This document shows positions 18,284-25,210 of a stretch of 63,141 nt of DNA, in pieces (the stretch's first letter is position 1; each line of letters starts with the position of its first letter). Source of the DNA: Paenibacillus sp. JJ-223 (GTDB lineage Bacteria; Bacillota; Bacilli; Paenibacillales; Paenibacillaceae); assembly GCF_927798175.1 (NCBI RefSeq), contig NZ_CAKMMP010000026.1:1-63141 (forward strand). The letters run 5' to 3'. The position numbers and the translations under genes were made by a program. The notes beneath the pieces were generated by a model that saw only the letters and a list, made by a program, of their open reading frames with translations, made no database searches and was not told the origin of the DNA.

Positions 18284-19030
18284 ATGGAAGAAGAATGGAT
18301 TGCCGGCAAACACTCCGTCACAGAGGCGCTGCGTTCAGGCCGGACCATCAACAAAATATGGATTGCAGATACGGCGCAAAAACATTTGACAGGACCGATC
18401 ATTGCGGAAGCCAAAAAACTGGGGATCGTTATCCAGCACGTGGACAAACGCAAGCTGGACCAAGCGGTCCCAGGCATTCAGCATCAGGGCGTGGTGGCCC
18501 AAGCCGCTCCCTACGCTTACGTCGAAGTAGAAGACATTTTGGCCGCGGCTGCGAAAAAGGACGAGCCTCCTTTCCTGATCTTGCTGGACGAGATTGAAGA
18601 TCCGCATAACCTGGGTTCCATCCTGCGTACGGCAGACTGCACGGGAGCTCATGGCGTCATTGTGCCCAAACGCCGCTCGGCGGCCGTTACGGCAACCGTG
18701 TCCAAAACCTCGGCAGGAGCGGTGGAATACGTGCCTGTAGCCCGGGTCAGCAACCTGGGCCAAACGATTGATCGGCTGAAAGAGGCAGGGATATGGGTAG
18801 TCGGCACGGACGTTGCCGCGACAGAGAACGTGTTTGGCAACGGCGTGTTCACGGGTCCCGTAGCGCTTGTGATCGGAAACGAAAACAAAGGCATGGGCCG
18901 GCTCATTCGCGAGAAATGCGACGTGCTCATCAAACTGCCGATGCAAGGCCAGATCAATTCGCTCAACGCTTCGGTAGCTGCGGGCGTTGTCATGTATGAA
19001 GTGCTCCGGTCGCGCCAAGCGCAAGGATAA
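18284..19030 (+). CDS. rlmB: 23S rRNA (guanosine 2251-2'-O)-methyltransferase
   Basis: A 248-residue TrmH/SpoU-type SPOUT methyltransferase that methylates a guanosine of the 23S peptidyl-transferase loop using SAM. Motifs: NLGSILRTADCTGAHGVI near 107, LVIGNENKGM near 197 and LPMQGQINSLNASVAAGV near 217, which build the trefoil knot. The N-terminal 75 residues form the L30e-like substrate-binding domain. ATG 18284 gives MEEEWIAGKHSV, the expected start; upstream in-frame codons would add 24 residues without family similarity. Confidence 0.95.
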   Translation: MEEEWIAGKHSVTEALRSGRTINKIWIADTAQKHLTGPIIAEAKKLGIVIQHVDKRKLDQAVPGIQHQGVVAQAAPYAYVEVEDILAAAAKKDEPPFLILLDEIEDPHNLGSILRTADCTGAHGVIVPKRRSAAVTATVSKTSAGAVEYVPVARVSNLGQTIDRLKEAGIWVVGTDVAATENVFGNGVFTGPVALVIGNENKGMGRLIREKCDVLIKLPMQGQINSLNASVAAGVVMYEVLRSRQAQG

Positions 19031-19035
19031 CAGCC

Positions 19036-19557
19036 ATGGCTGATTCCCGTGATGTGCTTCTTGTGGACGGGTACAACATGATCGGTGACTGGCCGGAACT
19101 GACCCGATTGGCGGAAAGCGGGCTGGAGGAAGCGAGGAATCGGCTTCTTTCCCGCCTTGCGGACTATCAGGCATTTTCCGGCCGCCGGGTCATCGTGGTG
19201 TTTGACGCATACCTCGTGCCCGGACTCGGCAGGTCGTATTCTCAGAGCAAGGTTCAGATTTATTTTACCAAGGAAAAAGAGACGGCCGATGAATGCATCG
19301 AGAGACTCGTTCGGGAGTTGAGCACGCGAAGACGCCAAATCTACGTAGCTACCAGCGATATGGTGGAACAGCATGTCATTTTCGGTCAGGGAGCGCTAAG
19401 GGTATCTGCCAGGGAGCTGCTCATCGAGGTCGAGCAGAATGAAAAAGAACTGCAAAAGCGGCTCGAAGAAGATCAGGCGAAATCCACAAGAAATACGCTT
19501 GGGGCCAAGCTGAGTCCCGAAATATTAAAGCAATTCGAACGCTGGCGCCGGGAGTGA
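19036..19557 (+). CDS. rae1: Rae1/YacP, ribosome-dependent mRNA endonuclease (NYN domain)
   Basis: A 173-residue NYN/PIN-like nuclease. VLLVDGYNMIGDW at about 8-20 carries the first acidic cluster, VIVVFDAYL near 54 the second and YFTKEKETADECIERL near 77 the third. In B. subtilis Rae1 enters the ribosomal A site and cuts mRNA in a translation-dependent way. It starts five bases after rlmB with AAGGA as SD. Position next to rlmB and before sigH is conserved. The C-terminal region is a charged coiled coil. Confidence 0.92.
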   Translation: MADSRDVLLVDGYNMIGDWPELTRLAESGLEEARNRLLSRLADYQAFSGRRVIVVFDAYLVPGLGRSYSQSKVQIYFTKEKETADECIERLVRELSTRRRQIYVATSDMVEQHVIFGQGALRVSARELLIEVEQNEKELQKRLEEDQAKSTRNTLGAKLSPEILKQFERWRRE

Positions 19558-19648
19558 TCCGGGGAAATTCGGCGATGTCTGGCATAAATTTCAATCTTGA
19601 AACTCTTGACAATTATGTTATTCATGATCTTTTTTAGGGACGGCGTGG

Positions 19649-19678
19649 TTGACGGTGTGAGGTGGCATCATATATACT
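19649..19678 (+). promoter_or_regulatory. Sigma-A promoter of sigH
   Basis: TTGACG (19649-19654), 18-bp spacer, TATACT (19673-19678), about 60 bases before the start codon. I could not identify an AbrB site with confidence. Confidence 0.65.
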
Positions 19679-19741
19679 GTTCGTATATTTCATAGAGTAG
19701 AGTAACGGGGGTACCTTGCGTTGCAGCCGGAGGGATTGTCT

Positions 19742-20386
19742 GTGAGTGTCGACCTCAAAGATATCATGTTATCCAAGTATGATTACCAAAGCGACGAAGA
19801 CATTGTCGAAGCGGTCCGTGAAGGTGAGAGCGAAGCGCTGGAATATCTGATCAACAAATATCGGAATTTCGTACGCGCCAAGGCGAGATCTTATTTTCTG
19901 ATTGGGGCTGATCGGGAGGACATCATTCAGGAAGGAATGATCGGCCTCTACAAGTCTATTCGGGACTTCAAAGGGGACAAGCTGGCCTCGTTCAAAGCGT
20001 TTGCCGAGCTGTGCATTACCAGGCAGATTATTACGGCAATCAAGACAGCGACGCGGCAGAAGCACATTCCGCTGAATTCCTATGTGTCACTTGATAAGCC
20101 AATTTATGACGAAGAATCCGATCGTACGTTACTCGACGTAATTTGTGGAACACAGGTTAGCGATCCAGAGGAACTGATCATCAACCAGGAAGAGTTTGTT
20201 GGCCTGGAAGACAAAATGTCGGAGATTCTGAGCGACCTGGAACGAAAAGTGCTGATGCTGTATTTGGACGGAAGATCCTATCAGGAAATTGCCGTAGACC
20301 TGGATCGGCATGTGAAATCGATTGATAATGCGCTTCAGCGCGTCAAGCGCAAGCTGGAGAAGTATTTGGAAGTTCGTGATCATTGA
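19742..20386 (+). CDS. sigH: RNA polymerase sigma-H factor
   Basis: A 214-residue sigma-70 family factor that directs transition-phase and early sporulation genes. Region 2 reads VRAKARSYFLIGADREDIIQEGMIG and SFKAFAELCITRQIITAIKTA, nearly identical to B. subtilis SigH; region 4 has LYLDGRSYQEIAVDLDRHVKSIDNALQRVKRK. Start choice: GGAGGG at 19729-19734 is seven bases before GTG 19742 and overlaps the upstream TTG option at 19721. A terminator follows. Confidence 0.96.
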   Translation: MSVDLKDIMLSKYDYQSDEDIVEAVREGESEALEYLINKYRNFVRAKARSYFLIGADREDIIQEGMIGLYKSIRDFKGDKLASFKAFAELCITRQIITAIKTATRQKHIPLNSYVSLDKPIYDEESDRTLLDVICGTQVSDPEELIINQEEFVGLEDKMSEILSDLERKVLMLYLDGRSYQEIAVDLDRHVKSIDNALQRVKRKLEKYLEVRDH

Positions 20387-20412
20387 GCTGGATAAGAAGT
20401 TGTCGTTGACGG

Positions 20413-20440
20413 AAAAGGCTCGGAAGTTGAGTCTTTTTTT
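20413..20440 (+). terminator. Intrinsic terminator after sigH
   Basis: A 7-bp stem AAGGCTC/GAGTCTT (one G-U) with a seven-base loop, followed by seven T residues. Confidence 0.8.
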
Positions 20441-20581
20441 GCTTGTCTTTCGTTTAGAAAATTTGAAAATGACTATACTAGTAATCGCTTGGTTCGAGCA
20501 GGAGCAGAGGAAAAAAAGGAGAGGTGAAGCGGCTGCGTAACGGCCGGAACTTTTACCAGGTTCTGAAAGGTGATTCTTTCG

Positions 20582-20610
20582 TTGACATGGAAATACCCTT
20601 ATGATAAAGT
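20582..20610 (+). promoter_or_regulatory. Sigma-A promoter of rpmG-secE-nusG
   Basis: TTGACA (20582-20587), 17-bp spacer, TAAAGT (20605-20610). The next gene begins about 90 bases later. Confidence 0.7.
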
Positions 20611-20698
20611 GTTTTAGGTAGGCCTAAATTCGCGGCTTTTTTTTAGGTTCAATTAAGAGACTCTGCTTCAAAGTGGAAGTCTTCGGGAGGTGTACATC

Positions 20699-20848
20699 AT
20701 GCGGGTAATTATTACTTTGGCTTGTACAAATTGCAAACAAAGAAATTACACAACGACAAAGAACAAGCGTAATCACCCCGACCGCATGGAGATGAAGAAA
20801 TTTTGCAAGTTTTGTAACGAGCAGACTTCTCATCGCGAAACCAGATAG
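20699..20848 (+). CDS. rpmG: 50S ribosomal protein L33 (zinc-ribbon form)
   Basis: A 49-residue protein, MRVIITLACTNCKQRNY onward, with CTNC at residues 9-12 and CKFC at 36-39, the zinc-binding form of L33. L33 sits near the E site of the large subunit. GGGAGGTG lies eight bases before ATG 20699. It precedes secE by 21 bases, the standard rpmG-secE-nusG order. Confidence 0.96.
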   Translation: MRVIITLACTNCKQRNYTTTKNKRNHPDRMEMKKFCKFCNEQTSHRETR

Positions 20849-20869
20849 TTTTTGGGAGGTGTAGTCGGC

Positions 20870-21061
20870 GTGAAACGCAGTTTCAAATCTCTGTTTTCCT
20901 TTTTCTCCGAAAGCTGGGCTGAACTTAAAAAGGTTCGCTGGCCTAATCGTAAAGAGCTGACCAACTACACATTGATCGTTCTAGGCACTGTTGTGGTTAT
21001 GACGCTGTTTTTTTGGGTCGTTGATATCGGCATCTCCGCTGTGATCGAAGCGATTATTTAA
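20870..21061 (+). CDS. secE: Preprotein translocase subunit SecE
   Basis: A 63-residue single-span SecE. The amphipathic segment ELKKVRWPNRKELTNYT (the conserved KVxWP motif) is followed by one transmembrane helix. SecE clamps SecY in the SecYEG channel; secY lies at 47356. GTG 20870 is eight bases after GGAGGTG; an upstream in-frame option at 20852 would read through that SD. Confidence 0.95.
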   Translation: MKRSFKSLFSFFSESWAELKKVRWPNRKELTNYTLIVLGTVVVMTLFFWVVDIGISAVIEAII

Positions 21062-21083
21062 GAAGGGTCCCAGGTGGCTTGAT

Positions 21084-21617
21084 ATGGAAAAAAGATGGTA
21101 CGTTGTTCATACCTACTCCGGGTATGAGAATAAGGTCAAAGCCAATTTGGAAAGACGCGTAGAGTCCATGGGCATGGAAGACAAAATTTTCCGCGTTCTT
21201 GTTCCTATGGAAGAAGAAGTGGTAAACAAGGACGGCAAGAAAAAAACCGTCATGCGTAAAGTTTACCCCGGATATGTTTTGGTGGAAATGATCCAGACGG
21301 ACGATTCTTGGTATGTTGTTCGCAACACGCCAGGGGTTACGGGATTTGTCGGTTCGACAGGTTCCGGGTCCAAGCCAACCGCCTTGCTGCCCGAAGAAGT
21401 GGAACAAATTCTGAAGCATATGGGCATGGTTGAACCGAAGCCGAAAATTGAATTCGATATTAAGGAATCCGTGCGCATCAAAGTGGGTCCTTTTGCGAAT
21501 TTTGTGGGCTCCGTGGAAGAAATTTTGGTAGACAAAAGCAAGTTGAAGGTTCATGTGAACATGTTTGGACGGGAAACGCCGCTTGAGTTGGAATATACCC
21601 AAGTGGAGAAGATATAG
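21084..21617 (+). CDS. nusG: Transcription elongation/pausing factor NusG
   Basis: A 177-residue NusG with N-terminal NGN domain (KRWYVVHTYSGYENKVKANL, PGYVLVEM, VRNTPGVTGFVG) and C-terminal KOW domain (VRIKVGPFANFVGSVEEI). It binds RNA polymerase across the cleft and in Firmicutes promotes pausing at T-rich non-template DNA. It ends 67 bases before rplK, with a hairpin in between. Confidence 0.97.
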   Translation: MEKRWYVVHTYSGYENKVKANLERRVESMGMEDKIFRVLVPMEEEVVNKDGKKKTVMRKVYPGYVLVEMIQTDDSWYVVRNTPGVTGFVGSTGSGSKPTALLPEEVEQILKHMGMVEPKPKIEFDIKESVRIKVGPFANFVGSVEEILVDKSKLKVHVNMFGRETPLELEYTQVEKI

Positions 21618-21632
21618 CTCTTCAAGTTTCTT

Positions 21633-21661
21633 GTGGGAGGACCGGAAGGTCCGGTGACCAC
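21633..21661 (+). other. Stem-loop in the nusG-rplK spacer
   Basis: ACCGGA (21641-21646) pairs with TCCGGT (21650-21655) around AGG, extended by GTGG/CCAC (21633-21636 with 21658-21661). No T run follows, so it is more likely an mRNA-structure or processing element than a terminator. Confidence 0.6.
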
Positions 21662-21684
21662 TATTTCGCAAGGAGGTGTCAATC

Positions 21685-22110
21685 ATGGCAAAAAAGGTAA
21701 TCAAAATGGTAAAACTGCAAATTCCAGCAGGTAAAGCGAATCCAGCGCCTCCAGTAGGTCCGGCTTTGGGTCAAGCGGGTGTCAACATCATGGCATTCTG
21801 TAAAGAGTTCAATGCGCGTACAGCTGATCAAGCGGGATTGATTATTCCTGTTGAAATTACAGTATTCGAGGACCGTTCCTTTACGTTCATCACCAAAACT
21901 CCACCAGCAGCAGTCCTGCTGAAAGTTGCGGCGAAAGTCGAAAAAGGTTCCGGCGAACCGAACAAGAAAAAAGTTGCTACCGTTAAACGCGACACAGTTC
22001 GCCAAATCGCGGAGCAAAAAATGCCTGACCTGAATGCAGCGAACGTTGAGTCCGCTATGCGTATGGTCGAAGGTACTGCCCGTAGCATGGGTATCACCAT
22101 CGAAGACTAA
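21685..22110 (+). CDS. rplK: 50S ribosomal protein L11
   Basis: A 141-residue L11. The N-terminal domain carries IPAGKANPAPPVGPALGQAGVN, the proline-rich thiostrepton/GTPase-centre region; the C-terminal domain binds 23S rRNA helices 43-44. ATG 21685 follows AAGGAGGTG. It sits directly before rplA, its usual partner. Confidence 0.98.
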   Translation: MAKKVIKMVKLQIPAGKANPAPPVGPALGQAGVNIMAFCKEFNARTADQAGLIIPVEITVFEDRSFTFITKTPPAAVLLKVAAKVEKGSGEPNKKKVATVKRDTVRQIAEQKMPDLNAANVESAMRMVEGTARSMGITIED

Positions 22111-22205
22111 TTTTTCTTAGGAAACATGGCTTCGTAAAGCCGGCCGATTCGCGGCCGGTCAATGTGGGAGGTATATCCGCTAAAACCACAAAGGAGGAAT
22201 ATAAC

Positions 22206-22898
22206 ATGGCTAAACACGGTAAAAAATACCTGGAAGCTGCCAAGCTGATCGACAGCGAAGCAACTTACGAGCCTTCAGAAGCTGTTGAGCTTGTGAAAAA
22301 GGCAGCCACTGCTAAGTTCGATGAAACCATCGAAGCTGCAGTGCGTTTGGGCGTAGACCCTCGTAAACAAGACCAGGCTGTACGTGGTGTTGTTGTCCTG
22401 CCGCATGGTACAGGTAAAACACAACGCGTACTGGTATTTGCAAAAGGTGACAAAGCGAAAGAAGCGGAAGCGGCTGGCGCGGATTATGTTGGCGATGCAG
22501 ATATGATCAACAAAATCCAACAAGGCTGGTTCGAATTCGATGTCTGCGTAGCGACACCTGATATGATGAGCGAAGTAGGTAAATTGGGCCGTCTGCTCGG
22601 CGGTAAAGGCCTGATGCCTAACCCTAAAGCCGGAACGGTAACTTTCGACGTAACCAAAGCTGTTCAAGAAATCAAAGCTGGTAAAATCGAATACCGTCTG
22701 GATCGTGCAGGTCAAATTCATGCACCGATCGGTAAAGCCTCTTTCACTGCAGAGCAACTGAACGAGAACTTGAAAGCTCTCATGGACGCTCTGAACCGTG
22801 CTAAACCGGCGGCAGCAAAAGGTGTTTATCTGAAGAACGTTTCTCTTTCTTCCACGATGGGCCCTGGCGCACGCGTGAACGCAGCTGCTTTTAGATAA
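22206..22898 (+). CDS. rplA: 50S ribosomal protein L1
   Basis: A 230-residue L1 that forms the mobile L1 stalk at the E site. It starts MAKHGKKYLEAAKLID and contains the conserved GRLLGGKGLMPNPKAGTVT loop. ATG 22206 is seven bases after AAAGGAGG; an upstream start at 22164 would add 14 residues without family similarity. The 95-base spacer before it contains a CCGGCC/GGCCGG hairpin. It ends the rplKA unit; rplJ has its own promoter. Confidence 0.98.
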   Translation: MAKHGKKYLEAAKLIDSEATYEPSEAVELVKKAATAKFDETIEAAVRLGVDPRKQDQAVRGVVVLPHGTGKTQRVLVFAKGDKAKEAEAAGADYVGDADMINKIQQGWFEFDVCVATPDMMSEVGKLGRLLGGKGLMPNPKAGTVTFDVTKAVQEIKAGKIEYRLDRAGQIHAPIGKASFTAEQLNENLKALMDALNRAKPAAAKGVYLKNVSLSSTMGPGARVNAAAFR

Positions 22899-22904
22899 TA
22901 TCTG

Positions 22905-22933
22905 TTGACAGACTTGTTCTGTTCTGATATGCT
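22905..22933 (+). promoter_or_regulatory. Sigma-A promoter of rplJ-rplL
   Basis: TTGACA (22905-22910), 17-bp spacer, TATGCT (22928-22933), just after the rplA stop. It drives the L10 leader. Confidence 0.85.
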
Positions 22934-22937
22934 ATAA

Positions 22938-23105
22938 GAGTTGTGAGTCCGAGTGACTGACCGTTGATATTTGAATATGCTTACCGTAGACAGTAGGTGC
23001 CTCAGGGCTTAATTTCCTACCGAGGTGTGATTATAGAGCTTAGACTGATTTCGGATCGGTTATGAGTATATATCAAGCCTTCGTGATTCTACGGAGGCTT
23101 TTCTT
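22938..23105 (+). promoter_or_regulatory. L10 leader RNA (ribosomal protein autoregulation) with attenuator
   Basis: The 220-base rplJ leader holds a structured segment with the characteristic CCGTAGACAGTAGGTGC and CCTACCGAGG arms (about 22984-23026), which fits the L10 leader family bound by the L10-L7/L12 complex. A hairpin with stem AAGCCTTCGT/ACGGAGGCTT at 23075-23100 and a short T run follows and could act as attenuator when L10 is in excess. The exact fold was judged by eye. Confidence 0.8.
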
Positions 23106-23157
23106 ATTGGGATAAGTCCGGTGTGCCGGACGTGAAATTTGACAGGAGGTGTACAGT

Positions 23158-23661
23158 TTGGCAAATGCAAAAGTGATTCAAGCAAAAGAAGAGTCCGTTG
23201 CAGTAATTACGACAAAATTGCGCGAGAGCGCAACGACAGTTGTGGTTGACTACCGCGGATTGAACGTTGCTCAAGTAACTGAGTTGCGTAAGCAACTTCG
23301 TGAAGCCGGAATCGAATTCCAAGTGCTGAAAAACACGTTGCTTCGCCGTGCGACTGCTGCAGCAGAACTGACTGAACTCGATAGCGTTCTGACAGGTCCT
23401 ACTGCGATTGCATTCAGCGGAGAAGACGCTGTGGCTCCAGCCAAAATTCTGAACGACTTCGCTAAAAAGAACGACAAGCTGGAACTTAAAGGTGGAGTTG
23501 TTGAAGGTCGCGTAGTGGGTGTAGAGGAAGTCAAAGCGCTGGCAGAACTGCCATCCCGCGAAGGTCTCCTTTCCATGCTCCTCAGCGTGCTTCAAGCGCC
23601 AGTGCGCAACTTCGCGCTTGCGGTTAAAGCTGTTGCAGAAAAAGAAGAGCAAGGCGCGTAA
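23158..23661 (+). CDS. rplJ: 50S ribosomal protein L10
   Basis: A 167-residue L10, base of the L7/L12 stalk. The N-terminal rRNA-binding domain includes VVVDYRGLNVAQVTELRKQLR and FQVLKNTLLRRA; the C-terminal helix that binds L7/L12 dimers is at about 140-167. The start is TTG 23158, six bases after AGGAGGTG; the GTG at 23149 overlaps the SD. rplL follows after 71 bases. Confidence 0.96.
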   Translation: MANAKVIQAKEESVAVITTKLRESATTVVVDYRGLNVAQVTELRKQLREAGIEFQVLKNTLLRRATAAAELTELDSVLTGPTAIAFSGEDAVAPAKILNDFAKKNDKLELKGGVVEGRVVGVEEVKALAELPSREGLLSMLLSVLQAPVRNFALAVKAVAEKEEQGA

Positions 23662-23732
23662 GCTTCTTGATCTGAATGCTGCTTAAGCGGTAATGAAATA
23701 AAAAAATCTAAACTATATATGGAGGTTCAATC

Positions 23733-24095
23733 ATGAGCAAAGAGCAAATCTTGGAAGCAATCAAAGGCATGACTGTACTGGAACTGAACGATCTCGTTAA
23801 AGCAATCGAAGAAGAATTCGGCGTAACTGCTGCAGCTCCAGTAGCTGTTGTAGGCGGCGGCGCTGCTGCAGCTGAAGCTGAGCAATCCGAATTCGACGTA
23901 ATCCTGGCTAACGCTGGTGCGTCCAAAATCAACGTAATCAAAGCAGTTCGCGAAATTACAGGTCTGGGCCTGAAAGAAGCGAAAGAAGTAGTAGACAACG
24001 CTCCAAAAGCGCTGAAAGAAAAAGTAAGCAAAGAAGAAGCTGAATCCATCAAAGCTAAATTGGAAGAAGCAGGCGCTACAATCGAAGTTAAATAA
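23733..24095 (+). CDS. rplL: 50S ribosomal protein L7/L12
   Basis: A 120-residue acidic L7/L12. It has the N-terminal dimerisation helices, an Ala-rich hinge (about 35-52) and the globular C-domain with GLGLKEAKEVVDNAPK that contacts translation GTPases. GGAGG precedes ATG 23733. A perfect 15-bp hairpin follows. Confidence 0.98.
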   Translation: MSKEQILEAIKGMTVLELNDLVKAIEEEFGVTAAAPVAVVGGGAAAAEAEQSEFDVILANAGASKINVIKAVREITGLGLKEAKEVVDNAPKALKEKVSKEEAESIKAKLEEAGATIEVK

Positions 24096-24130
24096 TTTAG
24101 CTTATTCTAGCTAACATTATTAAACAAAAC

Positions 24131-24164
24131 AACAAACCCCTTGAACTACTTCAAGGGGTTTGTT
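24131..24164 (+). terminator. Hairpin terminator after rplL
   Basis: A perfect 15-bp stem (24131-24145 with 24150-24164) with loop CTAC. The 3' arm is T-rich, but no T run follows, so readthrough into the methyltransferase gene is possible. Confidence 0.75.
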
Positions 24165-24196
24165 GCTGTAATTGTACATGGAAAGCGAGTGAGGAC

Positions 24197-24811
24197 ATGT
24201 CCAATCATTATTATTCGGATAAACCGCAAGTGGCGCATGACAGAAAAGTGAATGAATCGCTGCTGCGCGGGTTTGGAATGCGGTTCGTTTCGGACGCAGG
24301 GGTGTTTTCCAAAAACGGAATTGATTATGGCAGCAGAGTATTGATCGATGCGATGGAATTGCCTGCAGGTGCGCTTGTCTTGGATGTTGGCTGCGGATAT
24401 GGGCCGATCGGGCTCACGGCAGCAAAGCTTGTGCCGAATGGACATGTCACCATGATTGATATCAACGAGAGAGCGGTTGAGCTTTCCAAGGAAAATGCAC
24501 GGGCGAATGGCGTTGCCAATGTTACGGTGATGCAAAGCAATCTACTTGCTGAAGTGGAGAGAACGGATTTTGACGTCATTCTGACCAATCCGCCCATCCG
24601 AGCCGGCAAAGACACGGTTCATGCTATTTTTGAGCAGGCGTACGATCATTTGAAGATGGGTGGTTCACTATGGGTGGTCATTCAGAAAAAGCAAGGAGCG
24701 CCGTCGGCCAAGGCTAAACTGGAGTCTTTGTTTGCAAGGGTGGAAGAGGTTACGAAGGACAAAGGTTATCGCATTTTTAAAGCTACAAAGGACGAAGTGG
24801 TGGTTTCATAA
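24197..24811 (+). CDS. RsmC-like class I SAM-dependent rRNA methyltransferase
   Basis: A 204-residue single-domain methyltransferase. The SAM loop is VLDVGCGYGPIG at about 60-71, the acidic strand end VTMIDINERAVE near 88 and the catalytic NPPIRAGK near 134, the signature of the RsmC/RlmG group acting on guanine N2 of rRNA. It resembles the C-terminal half of RsmC. B. subtilis has the same gene (ybxB) between rplL and rpoB. The target base is not shown by sequence. Confidence 0.9.
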   Translation: MSNHYYSDKPQVAHDRKVNESLLRGFGMRFVSDAGVFSKNGIDYGSRVLIDAMELPAGALVLDVGCGYGPIGLTAAKLVPNGHVTMIDINERAVELSKENARANGVANVTVMQSNLLAEVERTDFDVILTNPPIRAGKDTVHAIFEQAYDHLKMGGSLWVVIQKKQGAPSAKAKLESLFARVEEVTKDKGYRIFKATKDEVVVS

Positions 24812-24868
24812 TCTTTTCTTCGTTTTTTGTAAAGTAAGCAGGCATAAGATTTTTTAGCAATAGGACTA

Positions 24869-24897
24869 TTGACTTGAAAAACCAGTCGTGGTATTAT
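24869..24897 (+). promoter_or_regulatory. Sigma-A promoter of rpoB-rpoC
   Basis: TTGACT (24869-24874), 17-bp spacer, TATTAT (24892-24897). It gives a leader of about 305 bases, the main content of the 399-base gap before rpoB. Confidence 0.8.
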
Positions 24898-24973
24898 TAT
24901 AAAATGTCAGTATTAAGATGCCCTACTTGGCTTTAGCTAACTAAAAATGTCCACCTTTTTTGCGCCGAACGGG

Positions 24974-25004
24974 CATATTATGCCTACGTTTGGCGTATAA
25001 TATG
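24974..25004 (+). other. Inverted repeat in the rpoB leader
   Basis: CATATTATGCC (24974-24984) pairs with GGCGTATAATATG (24992-25004) with a two-base bulge and a seven-base loop. No T run follows directly. The 3' arm contains TATAAT (24996-25001), so a second promoter is possible, but I see no good -35 box. Function unknown. Confidence 0.5.
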
Positions 25005-25210
25005 TACATTTTGGGCAAACTGGGGATAAGTATGATTGGCAAGATATCCACCGAATACAAGGTTGCTCTTTTTTCGAACGACATTCGAGTAAGGGCTTTT
25101 CTTTATTTGTGGATGCATTGCTTTGCTCTGTATGTGTACCATTATAAGGTTACAAACAGAGGTTCGCAACGAAATTTTTATGTGAGTAGACATTGAGGGG
25201 TGAGTTTAAG

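Noticed and set aside
25193..25210. rpoB start at TTG 25193
   Set aside because: This codon overlaps the SD GAGGGGTG; the start at 25211 has proper spacing and matches the family N-terminus.
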